This document shows, piece by piece, positions 24,019-35,994 of a stretch of 64,000 nt of DNA (within the stretch, counting starts at the first letter, position 1; each line of letters opens with the position of its first letter). The notes under the pieces are model-generated. The model worked only from the letters and a program-made list of their open reading frames with translations. It made no database searches and was not told the DNA's origin. A program made the translations under genes and the position numbers. Source of the stretch: Whalleya microplaca. Taxonomy: Eukaryota > Ascomycota > Sordariomycetes > Xylariales > Xylariaceae. The DNA lies in assembly GCA_022497155.1 (NCBI GenBank), contig MU385772.1:186001-250000 (forward strand), written 5' to 3'.

Positions 24019-25273
24019 TTAGCCAGTGTGGCCGAAAACGAGGCACCTGGGGCTGTGCCGCTGGCTTTCTCCTAGCTCGGGTTGAAGCATCAGCAGCTCA
24101 AGAGGACTGATGGCAGATCAGGGCAGCTCAGGCCTATTGGCAACAACGGTACTTGCTCAGGGTAACTTTTGGGCGATGCATAGTGCTAATCTACCCAGTC
24201 AAAAGAAATTGTTTCGATAGTACTACTATCATAGATTCAGAAATAGCGCCCTACACACTATGTGACTGCTCATGAATTTTGAGGGTTGAAATTGGATAAT
24301 TTAGGACGTCTTCATTCTAAATAATTCTTTCCATTTTATTCTTATGTTACGATAATAGGGGTATTAGTTATGGTGCCTTATGCTCCGAGATCCATAGACT
24401 TAAAAGAGACCTTCTAAGCCGTTAAAAGATCTTTTAGATCTTAGACCTTTACACAATTCTACTTAGTTAACTAAAGTAATTACGGCAGCATCTAAATGAT
24501 CATTGCACACACTGTAACTGTGATACCTTAGGCACAGTGCTTTAAGATATAAGGCTATATATTGATTCTTCATTCAAGAGAGTATTATAATACAAACTAA
24601 CTTATACACACATCAAAAGATATAACTTTAATAAAGCTGGGGAACAAGCTACCTAATTCTATGATAGGATATGGTTCTTCAGTTGTTGATCTTGCATTAT
24701 ATTGCAGTCACAGTGTTTTTAATGATCATACAGGGGCTGTTATGATCACTAGTAAGCTGTCTAATAAGATTGAAAAAGATGTAAAGTCTAGGTGGTTTCT
24801 CTTGTAGCTGGGAAGACAATGATCCTGCTGAAAAAGTATGTGAAGCACCTTGATAATCATTCATTCAGTTTGAACGCCAGTTGAGTTTATCTCCTAAACC
24901 TTGTCAATCTCTTTCTCGAGTCTTGATAGCTATTCATACTTCAAGGCATCTTGTATAATTACCTAAAATACCTGAGCAGCAAGCCTAAGGCAAAGGCGGC
25001 GACACCAATAACATCGCGACATATGTTAGTATTCTCATGTAAGGACAAGACAAACTGATTGAGCAGTTCCTAACAAACAACGCTAAAGCCGTACACCCAT
25101 TCTTTCTAAAAAATATGTTGTTGTTGAAACGCTCGAAGTGGGAGTTTACAATATCTTATATTTGATACCCATGCAAGGTAGATCCAATAGGATGGGGAGA
25201 TAAGTACTAGGGTAAGCCTCATAAACGATCGTACGTGGTTCCTACAGTTCCCCAGAAAATAACGCTTGACATC

Positions 25274-25340
25274 CTGGGGAGCTTAAGCGTGGGGACTCTG
25301 ATAGGTAGAAGTCCTCCATAGACCCGACGCAGATCCGGGG
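25274..25340 (+). promoter_or_regulatory. Cluster of CreA/Cre1-type sites upstream of the AA9 gene
   Basis: Three matches to the SYGGRG consensus of the fungal carbon-catabolite repressor lie within 67 bp: CTGGGG (25274), GTGGGG (25289) and CCGGGG (25335), about 385-450 bp before the ATG. Paired or clustered sites are typical of repressible wall-degradation genes. The motif is short, so chance cannot be excluded. Confidence 0.35.
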
Positions 25341-25724
25341 TCACAATGCCGGTTATATCAAGAGTGGCTACTCAAACTCCCTAATCCGTGACGGAAATCT
25401 TCGCGCCGCTGTTCTTATTGCCAGTTCGCAGTCTCATTGGCCGCCTTCTATACTAGATGTAGGCAGTGGGCTCGGTACTTTGCTTGTTCGCTCTATACTA
25501 CATAGTTGAGTTCTAGTCTGGTACAATTTTAAGTACCAAATCGACACGATGTCCCAGATGATTTGAAAGATGACTGCAGGATATCTGTGGTATATCTACG
25601 AGAATCGTAACGAGTTTACCTCGAGCCGGCATGCTTCCCTTCCAAATGATTTCCCTTTACGCACTTATCAGGTACCTGCTCTAATTAATAATCTTCCGAA
25701 GTTTTGTTTTTCTTCGCCTTCGTC

Positions 25725-27030
25725 ATGAAGATATCTAGCCTCAGTACTACTGCCGTTCTGGCTTCCGTGGCCTCAGGTCACACGATCTTCTGTCAGCTTG
25801 GAACAGACGAACAGACCTACCGTAAGTCCAATATCACATAGCATATCAAAGGTGTCTTGCTAACGTGTTACCCAGCTGTCTCACATGCTATCCGTACGCC
25901 CTCGTACGATGGGGTACGCAAAATAGAGGACTTTTCCATTTTCATCAGGATGGCATACATTTCTACAATCAGTAGAAAACTGCTGACACCTTGACCTTGG
26001 CAGCCACAAAGTGACGTGAGCGGTAATAATCTGGCCTGCAACGGACCCCCAAACCCGACCACTCCATCCAGCGACATTATTGATGTGAAGGCTGGAAGCA
26101 CTGTGAACGCCGTCTGGAGACACACTCTGCAATGTAGGAACAGGCTATATATCACTATTGCAACAAGGGGTTTGTACTAACTCGCATAAAAATAGCTGGT
26201 GCCAACGATGTCATGGACCCTGGTCATAAGGTAATATGAGCTCAACAATCCATCTTCTTGGCTCAGTTAAACTGACACATATATCATGGCACCTTAGGGT
26301 CCGGTCATGGCATACTTGAAGAAAGTTACAGATGTAACCACGGACAGCGGCGTTGGCAATGGCTGGTAAGTGCTAGCATCTGCATACAAGCACTAGGCAG
26401 CCATTCGGCAGCAGTCATACATATTTCCAGAGATAAACACATGTTAACTGGGTATCCATATAGGTTCAAGATCCAGGAAGAGGGTTTTAGAAATGGCAAT
26501 TGGGGCACCGACACAGTTATCAATAACGCTGGCAAGCAGGAGATCAAGATTCCTGAATGCATCGAAGACGGCCAATATCTGCTTCGCGCCGAGATGGTCG
26601 CGCTACACGGTGCTCGATCAGCAAATGGAGCTCAGCTCTACGTCAGTCTTCCCTTGCACCTCTCAAGCTTCAATATTCGATATATCGAGAGGTCATGGAC
26701 ATATTTACTTACCAATGCCTTTGTAGATGGAATGCGCCCAGATTAATATCAGTGGCGGCTCAGGGTCCAAGAAGCCCGACACATCTAACATCCCAGGCAT
26801 ATATAAGGTAAGTTAGCTTACCAGTCACCCGCGAACTTCTATATGCTATGGTAAAAACTAATATATGACACTTTGACAGGCAACCGACCCCGGCTTGCTG
26901 ATTGATATCTATTCTAAGCCCCCGAGCTCTAGCAACCCTTACCAGATCCCCGGTACGTTAGTGTCCACTCATGTTAAAGAATTGAAACTCCTAATTGAAA
27001 AACACAGGGCCCGAGGTATTCACTTGCTAA
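25725..27030 (+). CDS. AA9 lytic polysaccharide monooxygenase (former GH61), nine exons
   Basis: A secreted copper enzyme that oxidatively cleaves cellulose or hemicellulose. Exons: 25725-25821, 25876-25913, 26004-26133, 26196-26230, 26298-26365, 26464-26641, 26727-26807, 26880-26952 and 27008-27030, giving 240 residues. All phases agree, all introns are GT-AG and the frame is intact. The signal peptide [18 protein letters not shown] is followed directly by His19, which becomes His1 of the copper histidine brace (HTIFCQLG). The second copper His is H99 in [15 protein letters not shown] and the axial Tyr is Y182 in ANGAQLYMECAQI. The end IPGPEVFTC is typical of the family. There is no CBM1. 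Two exons are very short (35 and 23 nt). Lack of frame damage despite the gene-poor setting suggests it is functional. Confidence 0.9.
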
Positions 27031-27511
27031 AAATGGCAAACCTCTCAAGGGGTCGCAAACTTTCGAAATCTCATCGCGTAATAGTGCCTTATGCTATAGG
27101 CTTAGAATACTCATATGAAGCATTTCTACACAATATCCCTCGGGTTCATAGCACAATAAAATGCACGTAAAACCTATGATGGGTACAAGATTCACAGTCA
27201 GCTAAGGTCGAATTAGTCTCATAGTGTGCTTCAATAATATCACGACAAATGCTCCACAAAATGAATTTCAACGGACCTCGTTGACATACCTACTAGGTAA
27301 ATAAAACCTTGCCTTATTGATTGAAAGCTTTATATAATAGACTACTCCAAATAAATTCCTCCCAAACTTTCCATCCACCCACACGTTGTCTGGGAATCCT
27401 GCGATACGGAGTAGTACGATCAATTCACCCTTACCTCGTTAGCTCTACTGTCCGGCTATCATCGGATCTAAGGAGAACACGGGTTTAAAAAGGTTATTTG
27501 TGACTAATGCG
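27031..27511. other. Spacer between AA9 and tRNA-Arg genes
   Basis: About 480 bp, A/T-rich, with the AA9 3' end. No further gene was recognised. Confidence 0.55.
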
Positions 27512-27516
27512 AAAAA
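27512..27516 (-). terminator. RNA polymerase III terminator of the tRNA gene
   Basis: TTTTT on the minus strand begins a few bases after the tRNA 3' end, as expected for polymerase III. Confidence 0.6.
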
Positions 27517-27519
27517 GTT

Positions 27520-27602
27520 AGCCCCCGGCAAGACTCGAACTTGCAATCTTCAGATGACTTTTTCTTAGAAGTCTGACGCCTTAGCCATTAGGCCACGAGG
27601 GC
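27520..27602 (-). tRNA. tRNA-Arg (anticodon TCT) with a 10-nt intron
   Basis: The minus strand folds as a tRNA. The acceptor stem is GCCCTCG with CGGGGGC (one G-U pair). The D-arm is GGCCTAATGGCTAAGG-like, the anticodon stem TCAGA/TCTGA and the T-arm GCAAG-TTCGAGT-CTTGC. The loop CTTCTAA gives anticodon TCT (27569-27567), reading AGA. An intron of about 10 nt (27565-27556) lies one base after the anticodon, the standard eukaryotic position. A T5 terminator follows. Confidence 0.93.
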
Positions 27603-28653
27603 ACCTATCTTATTGGATGGCATTGCTACCCACAAACAGAGTAGATAACGCTTAACGACACGGCCAATCCGCTTCCAACCCAACAAGACAAACCTATGTT
27701 CTCGCCCCGTTCATACTGAATTAATTATATTAATTTTCCGTTCATTTCTATATGTATTATTGTGAAGAAAATAACTTTATGTAGTAAACTTTCCCCTCCC
27801 GAGTAGCTAGATATTAAAGGACTCTATGGAATTGGAACCCCGTCTTGTTCGATTCCAGCACATGTCTGACACAGAAAAAAGATCGAGGTTATGAGCATGC
27901 ACTCTTGTGTTTGAGAGTGAGCCGAAATGCCGGGTCATTCTCTTTCCCTATCAAAGAGGCCGAAGGTGTGAAGGAGGCCTTTTGAGGCCGTCACTATGAA
28001 AATGGGTGTCGGAGAGAGGGGTCGTATTTATAATAAGTTGGTAAACCAGGCTGGCTGAGGCGTAGTACAACGTCGGAGGGCCAATTTTCTCATTGGGCGA
28101 TGACTGGCGACTACGGTCGTAACACCTGATGGCGTGCGATCCGGGTGGCTTGGTTTACCGATTGGTTCACAATAATCGCCCTCAACTTCGCCTTTGCCAG
28201 CTGCTGTTTTCATGCCTGAGGCACCCTGAGGCAGAACATGAAAAGTACATCTAGCCAGGAGGGCCATTTCTTTAAATGGCCCTCGCTAGATCAGACTCGA
28301 GGGCCGTTATCCTGACTGGTTCTCAACCAGGTCCCTATGTAAGTGTCATCGTGATGAGGAGAACTATGCACATCTTTGAGGCTCCGTGGCATGTCACTGA
28401 CATCCAATGAGAATAATGGCCCTTGATGAACTGGCCAAGAGAACAGAGTTAGATCTTAGAAGGAGGCTCATGCTAGAGATGATGGTGGTCTGATCCGTTG
28501 ATAAGTTAGCAACTCGATGAATATTTAATCCCAGTCTGATACCAAGCGATTTGCAACTTGACTCACCTGCTGTTCTCATTAACGTACAACATCGTAGTTG
28601 TCCAAAGTCCTTCGATATATCTTATATACTACCCAGCGTCCAAGCCGCAAGCT
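27603..28653. other. Intergenic region
   Basis: About 1 kb without a supported gene. The short frames present have no recognisable motif. Confidence 0.5.
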
Positions 28654-28945
28654 ATGCCTCCCTCTAGTACTCAATCGACAAAGGGGGGAGAGGAACGTAA
28701 GTCAAGAACAAATAGATTGAAGCATCAATGACTAACCTTAAGGTTCACAAACAGATCTGGGAACTGGCACTATGAAACCTATCGACCGGTGGCTATCACA
28801 GGACAAGCGGGATGAGCCCTGGAATCAGTTCAACTTGTCCAGCTCGAGCACAAACATGGTATATTCAAGTGAGATTCAGACCAGCAAAGGGCGAGGAAGC
28901 TGGAGTACTGTTACCCAGCAAGGATCTCATGTATCTGGCAAATAA
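28654..28945 (+). CDS. Possible small two-exon protein of unknown function
   Basis: ATG at 28654, donor GTAAGT at 28697, acceptor ACAG before 28755 and stop TAA at 28943-28945 give 77 residues: MPPSSTQSTKGGEE, then a polar segment containing TMKPIDRWLSQDKRDEPWNQ and SSEIQTSKGRGSW. Splice signals and phase are good and the composition is protein-like. No known domain is recognised, and an intact longer form may have existed. It sits in gene-poor DNA before an A/T-rich stretch. It may be a real small gene or a relic. Confidence 0.33.
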
Positions 28946-31900
28946 GTCTATGTTGTCGATGCGTTAGGAGCCAAGAATCCCATCTTCGTTTTGAAGCAAG
29001 CTACTCTTGACTTAAGGTATTCAAACAATTACACAATTGCCTACTCAAAACGATGTTCAAATCACTTGGAACTGAAGGCTCTTGAGAATAGACAACTGTT
29101 GTTCAATGGGTATTCATGTCTTCGAAACTGTTATAATAGCTCGGGTGCTCTCTATTTAATAAACTAGGTCACGACAACCAATAACTCGGAGAGGGAAAAT
29201 TATCTTCAATTCGATGGCTTGTGGCTGTCAGAAATGCTTATGAATATCGAGATGTTTTCAATATTAAATCAACCTATACTATATGGTCAATGTGAAACTA
29301 GTAATAGACTATACACATACCTTACAAGAGTCACTAGCTGAAAGACTGGTAAGGATACTAGAAACTAAATCGACTGAGCAAGGTATCAATCAAGGCTAGA
29401 TGAGTGCATATTTCAAGCTTAGTCAAAGAAGCCCTCAGTTGTATATCTGAGTAAAGGAGAAATCAGAACGTGGCTATGTCTACAGTAGTCGTATAACAGA
29501 GCCTTAGCCTGACTGTATCATCCTTGCATAACACACACAACTTTATACCAGCTAATACTAGGTAATATTACATTTATAGACCGTACCTGGCTGTTTATAT
29601 CGCTCTTAACTACAGACTAAACTAATTTATGTTCTCCTAATTTTCTCAAGTAAAGCTAACCAAAGCGATTCTGTCAAACATGATCATTATTATCTTTAAA
29701 AGATCGCAGAGTGCAGTATTGAGCTAGATACAACCGCATCTCAATTATACATGACGTTTAGAAGGCTTTATGTTCATTTTACTTTTAAAGCTTTTCGGGC
29801 AATAGTAACTACAGAACAATATCTTCAATGCCCTTCGTCTACTAAATTATATGTGTTGCAGATGATACGTCTTTAATAAGAGTATAGCCAGCCACAGATG
29901 AGCCAACCATACTTAGAAACATCAGACGACAAAGAATACTGCGTAGCAGCTGCAATGGGTGCGTCTCATCCAATTGTTATATTGGCAAATAATACATAGA
30001 AATATGAAAGGATGTACGTAACACGCCGCGCAGGCAGTTCCAAGCTTCAAAACGAGAAACAAAAATAACCTCCAATGCAGGTCTAGACCTACCCAAAGAC
30101 AATATACCCGATATTAGCTTGGAACGGGATGCCGGTAGCTTGGGTATCCGACCAACCGGAATTTATTAGGCTGGGCGCAGCGGCTGCATAATACGTGTTC
30201 CAGGTGGACGGTTCGTGGATAAACAGCTTATCTGCGAAATTCAATCCAATTGCCAATCGCTCTCACAGCTGCCCCGGATGAAGAAGAGTATGACGTTGAA
30301 AAAGATGGGCTTAGGTTAGTGGCTTGTAGCAAAGTGGTATACACAGTATATCCCGTACATGACAATCCTGTAGATAACAAGCAAGTGGCTGTACAAATCG
30401 CGCTTGCGGTGACGTATGGAAAGAGTAGATCATTATTCGACTCAGTAACTAGATTTACTACTACCAGCAATTATTGATCTACGTGGTCGTAGGCCTTCCG
30501 TATCCGGTAGATCGTTTGTTCCTCAATCGGCCAAGGGACGTGTGTAGTCGGCTTGCTAAGATTTACTCCCGGAGCGAAGTGGGTTCAAGTCAGCTACTTA
30601 TAGAGCTGGAACTACCTAAACTAGAGCCTACATACATGTATGCTTACCAGCTCACGACTCGCAACTTTTAAGATTATTCTATTACATAGTTTATAAAAGA
30701 AAGTAGGCTGGTTGTTTTACATACAAGTTGATATAATTAGCACGGTATAGAAGTGAGAGTAGAGGAATTGAATCCATGGGAATCGTAATAGTTGTGTCTC
30801 CATGCTCGATATTTGAACTGACCCGATGCCGTCTACCTAGCACCTAGGTCGCGACTAATAATTACCAATGGCCCAACACCAAGGCATCAGTCATCAGGCA
30901 GACATGTTTGCGGGAAGCTACGTTTTACTATGACAATCGGCACGTGGGAATTGTCGCATGGAGTGCAGTAGTTAGTGTTGCACATAATCTGACTTCTTCC
31001 CCTCGTCGAGTCGTTCATTCATTTACGATATGCGGTGGGGCCTCCACGGCGATCAAAGACAGAGACAGTTTCAAGAGTCGGTCGCACACGGTCTAGCCTA
31101 ACTTCCAAGACGGTGGCACAGACAACAGATCCCGTTCGCTTGCAACATGTTTCCAAATGAGGGCAATCGGGCATCATCTGGTTGGCTGAGGGGGCTGGCC
31201 GCTCGACATGCCTAAATAAATTGGTGGTCAGACAACTTGGACGCGAGCACAAACAGAGTAGGCAGCAACATGGCAACCATTGCCCAAAGATGACGAAGGT
31301 TGTTATTAGGCGGCATGGATGGATGGATGGGTGTGAGTCAGGCTCTCATAGGTATTTGGAGTTAGGTTAGTGGTTTCGGTGGTGGTTGGTGATGTACTAC
31401 AAATAATAAACTTCAGCTTCCAAGGTGGGATAAAACAATCGATCGCATATCAGAACTTCCGAGGCTGGAGAGGGAAAACCCGAGCGGCTGGCTGTGCCGG
31501 CGGACGAGGAGAACCAATTCCATCGTTCAGGGAGGCTCGCGATCTTGATCTGTTTCGGTGGAGGACCCAGCCGTAGTTCTGATGAGCGGAAGATTGGCGG
31601 ACGGATATGCAACGGTGATCCAATGAGAGGCCGCGCATTTGGGGAAGTTTCTCGCGTGAGCGACGTACGACTCGAGTCCTGGCTGTCTTGAACGTCATGC
31701 AGCTCCAAGTGGTTTCAGATGGGTCAGTCTCATCTAGTGCCGAGACCCAAGTCAACATGGGCATTGGGCACGCACTCTCCGACTAGGTACTGTTATTAGT
31801 AGGTATCGCATGCAGCAGCCATGGCGGTTCGCGGCAATCTTCCGATTGTCGACCAATATAGTAAGCTGGAAGGGAGTACTGCGTACTTAGACGGTACAGA

Positions 31901-33108
31901 GCTGGGGCGATAGAAAGTTAGGGGGAGATATGATAGGTATGCTAACCTAGTTGCTGGATGCTTTGACTTGAGGATATACTAGTACAGTTGGCAGGGAAGG
32001 CCAGCTCTGTTTGTTGTTTGTGGAATATCATTAGTCAATCGGCCAACCTGATGGTCAGCTGTGACTTGTCAGGTTATCAATATATCCATACCGTCATGCG
32101 TATTATACTTTGTACGTACGGGGATATGCAGTCATGCTGCTGCTAATAAGCCCGCTCATGTCCACCCGCCTGCATGTTGCAAGGTATCAACCAGTTGTCA
32201 AACGTCGACTCCCGCCAGAGAATGGTAGATATATTGTCAAGATGATCGATCACGCCTTTATTCCTGTATATATCTCGACGTAGACGCAGATATCCGAATG
32301 GTTTGCAGCTCGAGTCTTTCCACCTGCGATAACCCGTTGACAAGCAGCCATTCTGAATTAACAAGCACTATCCAAGAGAATGGATTAGTTGGTAGTGCGC
32401 AAGTCCCGAGATACGTTAGCATCCCTGCCATGGTGGGGCTACCCCTAGTCTCCGCACACAGCAGATCTCACGAATTTTTTTTTCCCGTTTTCTTTTTTTC
32501 CCATCTGCTCGGAAGGTCTTTTTTTTTCTTTTTTCCTCAGCCCCACTAACTATTGGTTTTTTTTTCTCTCACTTTATTATCGTCCTTATATTATATCAAC
32601 TATACCCATCTAGTTTAATCTGCCTCTGTTTTTTTCTGCCTTTCCTATTCTGTGTTGAGTTGATATAGATTACCTATAACATCCCTGATCAGAAATGGGA
32701 TGATGTACACTCCTTTTTTGGTGACAAGGACAACGGCTAGACCAATCAGAAGGTAGCAAGTTTTGATCACTCCATCTAATATGTAAGTTACACCTACTTT
32801 TGGGTCATCCTCCTGCACAATGCATTGCCTGCATTCTTACCGCCTTTTTTTCTTCTTCTTTTTGCCTAGTAGGTAGCCGTGTTGCCTTGGTCTTGCAAGT
32901 AAACAAACCCTGTACAACTATGTATGTACAATGAGTTATTCGATTCTTTGAAGCTGAATGTGGCCATCGGAAGCAATGGATAGAAATGAAATGCTCGTGA
33001 AGACTTTTGCTAGGCTTCTGTACCAAGTGGCAACCATTGCGTAATGACAACAGGAACACCCGAGGGGTCGTCTCGAGACACGGATGAAGACCCCTAAAAA
33101 CAAATGCC
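28946..33108. other. Gene-poor region left of the A/T block
   Basis: 4.2 kb without a supported gene. 29.0-30.0 kb is A/T-rich with hardly any open frame. 30.9-31.8 kb has normal base composition and several short overlapping frames with no recognised protein. 32477-32640 contains T-rich pyrimidine tracts. Confidence 0.5.
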
Positions 33109-33113
33109 CTAGG

Positions 33114-33133
33114 TCGTTAACGGAGCACCTGTT
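33114..33133 (+). repeat. Left arm of 20-bp perfect inverted repeat
   Basis: TCGTTAACGGAGCACCTGTT. Its exact reverse complement is at 39877-39896. It lies in normal-composition DNA about 50 bp outside the A/T block. Confidence 0.9.
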
Positions 33134-34518
33134 TATGCACGGCACAGGGCAGATTTTAACCTTTGCGTAATGTACTGGCTACTTCGCTACTTCATTAATT
33201 TTATACGGTAATTAAAAGCCGGAAGCCCCGATTGGCTAGGTAATTGCCTTTCTGCGCTTATATTTACTAGTATAACTGGAAATGATATTATTTATATAAT
33301 ATAATTTAAACGCGAACTTAATATAGGAGCGTTTAAGGCATTTAAATTATTTAATATAATAAGTAGTTAAGCTGTTTAGTTATTTCTTACTTATTATTAT
33401 TAAATTAAAGCTATTAAGCTAGTAAATTATATACGTAATTATATATATTATAGTAATTCGGCTATATATAATATCTAACTATTAATTTTATTATATATAT
33501 ATATATATATAATTATATATATAATAATTTAATTATATATATAATTTAATTACTAGTTTTATTATATATATATATATATATATACGTAATTATATATATT
33601 AATTTATTACTTTTTAATTTAGTAATTAAATTATAAATAACTATCGGAATTTATATATATAACTATATATATATATAATATTAAAGTAACAAAATAAAAT
33701 ATAAATATAATTATATATTTATTAAACTTAAATTTATTAATTATAACTTTTTTAAACTAATTTTACTGCCGCTATTATTATTATTACTACTATTATTACT
33801 ATTACTATTATTATTATAGCTATTATCGCCGACCTTTATAATATTCCCTTTTTAAAAAATAACGTTTCGCACTCCCGTTATCACAAGCGCTAACGTCGCG
33901 TAGCCTCCCGTATATACTTATAAACTTATACCGAATAACCAGATATATCCGGATATAATTAACTATATTATAAGCTACTAAATAATATAAAAAATTATTT
34001 CGGCAGTTTATTTATATCTCGCCTTTTACTCCCGCTTAAGCTATAGCTTTATTATAAAATTATTAAATTTGGTTGCTAATAATCCCTTAATTATAAATTT
34101 AAAACAACCGGCTAACTCCCGTCCTTTCGCTGCTATTAAAGGCTGCGTTAATTGTAAATATAATAGGCTATTTTAATTATACTATATATTAAAGGCTTAT
34201 AAAAAAACATTCTAGTTATATATACTTAAATTTACAGCCCGGTATAGCGGGATAACGCCCGATATAATAACTGTATTAAAGGAAAAGGTTTTTAGGCTTT
34301 TTATATATATAAGCCGGCTTTTTTTAACTATTAGACTAACGTATTAAATAGTGTTTATATTTATTATTATTATAACGGGTAAAGAAATACCTACTTTTTA
34401 TTAGCGTATATATATAGCTACTAGAATTTATAAGACTCGAATATAAAGCTAATAGTAAATAATCGCCGTTTTTTAATATATTACCGCCTTTACGCCTATT
34501 ATAATAATAATAAGCTAA

Positions 34519-34779
34519 ATATTCCCAGAAGTAATAATAATAGTAATAATAATAGTAACATTAATATTACTGCTGCCTATTATACCCTTTAATTTTGCCG
34601 GCCTAAAATTAATAATATATTATAAGTTTTTATCCGAAACCGAGCGGGCCGGCGCTCGTATTAATTTAGAAGCTCGGTTGGCTGTTTTTATAAAAACGGA
34701 AGCGGAAACGGAGGCGGAAAAAAAAAGGAAAAAAAAGGAAAAAAGGAAAAAAAAAAGACCTACAGTTTCGGCCGTTTGA
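34519..34779 (+). pseudogene. Coding relic with a Lys/Glu-rich tail inside the A/T block
   Basis: An 86-codon stop-free frame, without a proper start, that keeps G/C-bearing codons in otherwise A/T-only DNA. It contains ERAGARINLEARLAVFIKTE followed by a Lys/Arg/Glu-rich run and PTVSAV. This may be the surviving end of an element-encoded protein, such as the basic tail of a transposase. The family is not identifiable. Confidence 0.3.
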
Positions 34780-34934
34780 AAAAATTTTAGATAATAAAGA
34801 AAAGGATAATAATAATAATAACGATATTTTAGGGGAATTATTAGCCGGATTAGCCGAATAAATATAAATTTGTTTTATATATAGCTTATATATTTCTGAT
34901 ATAATATATTTTATATACGTAATTATATATATAT

Positions 34935-35440
34935 AATCTGAAATGCTTACTTTAAATTTATAAATTTATATATATAAATCTAAAATAATTACTTTAAGTA
35001 TATAAATCTATATATATAAATTTAAAATGTTTATTTTAGGTATGTAAATTTATATATATAAATTTAAAATAATTATTTTAGGTGCGTAAATCTATATATA
35101 TAAATCTAAAATAATTATTTTAAGTATATAAATTTACATATATAAATCTAAAATGTTTACTTTAAATATATAAATTTACGTATATAAATCTGAAATAATT
35201 ACTTTAAGTACGCAAATTTGCGTATATAAATCTGAAATAATTATTTTAAATATATAGATTTGCGTATATAAATCTGAAATAATTATTTTAGGTACGTAAA
35301 TCTGCGTATATAAATCTAAAATGCTTATTTTAAGTATATAGATTTATATATATAAATTTAAAATATTTATTTTAAGTATATAAATTTATATATATATAAA
35401 TCTGAAATGCTTACTTTAAATATATAAGTTATATATATAT
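34935..35440. repeat. 42-bp satellite, 12 tandem copies
   Basis: Copies begin at 34935, 34977, 35019, 35061, 35103, 35145, 35187, 35229, 35271, 35313, 35355 and 35399. Spacing is exactly 42 bp except the last interval (44 bp, one extra TA). Each starts AATCTGAAAT or AATTTAAAAT, continues with TTATTTTAAG or GG, and ends in a TATATAAA-type segment. Copies differ mainly by C/T and G/A changes, as RIP would cause. Confidence 0.92.
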
Positions 35441-35450
35441 AATATATAAG

Positions 35451-35735
35451 ACTATTTTATTTAATAGTAAAGTTACTTATTTTATAATATATTTTATTAA
35501 TAAATAAATATATATCCTTTATATAATAAATTTTAATATTGTTAATTAAATATTATAATATTTTTTAATAATATAAAATAAAAACGACTATATTTTATTT
35601 AATAATAAAGTTACTTATCCCGTAATATATTTTATTAGTAAATAAATATATATTTTTATATAATAAATCTTAACACTTTTAATCAAATACTTTAATAATA
35701 ATTTATAATAATACTTAATAACGCTTAATTCCTTT
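35451..35735. repeat. 138-bp tandem duplication, two diverged copies
   Basis: The motif AAAGTTACTTAT recurs at 35469 and 35607 with matching sequence on both sides (ACTATTTTATTTAATA before, ATATATTTTATTA after). Differences are mostly transitions. Confidence 0.75.
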
Positions 35736-35870
35736 AAAACTGTAATAATATTTAAACGTATATATTTTTTTATTTTAGCTTATTTAATTTATTTATTAAC
35801 TAAAAATTAATTTTTTTTACGCAAATTGGATTTTTTAAAAATATTATAACTTAATGCCTCCCTGCCGGCA

Positions 35871-35994
35871 TTAACTCGTTTACTAATTAAAAGGCAACCT
35901 ATATTTGCTTTTTTAACGCTTTTTTACCGGCGTTAACTCGTTTACCGATCGAAAAATAACCTATATCTACTTTTCTAACGCCTTTATTTTTTCT
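35871..35994. repeat. 62-bp tandem duplication, two copies
   Basis: TTAACTCGTTTAC recurs at 35871 and 35933, followed by AACCTATAT and a CTTTT-TAACGC segment in both. Differences are mostly C/T and G/A. Confidence 0.75.

Larger units (their letters stand above)
23240..25724. other. Gene-poor A/T-rich region between the NACHT-ankyrin and AA9 genes
   Basis: 2.5 kb. Apart from the minus-strand coding relic at 23749-24018 and repressor-like sites near 25.3 kb, nothing is supported. It is A/T-rich without long open frames. Confidence 0.5.

Noticed and set aside
31397..31764. Overlapping 100-codon minus-strand frames
   Set aside because: Two different frames cover the same bases, with no motif or splice support; probably chance frames in normal-composition DNA.
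32477..32640. T-rich tracts on the left as counterpart of the tract at 40178-40245
   Set aside because: Both sides have T runs, but they are not alignable repeats and are common in fungal promoters, so they do not mark element ends.
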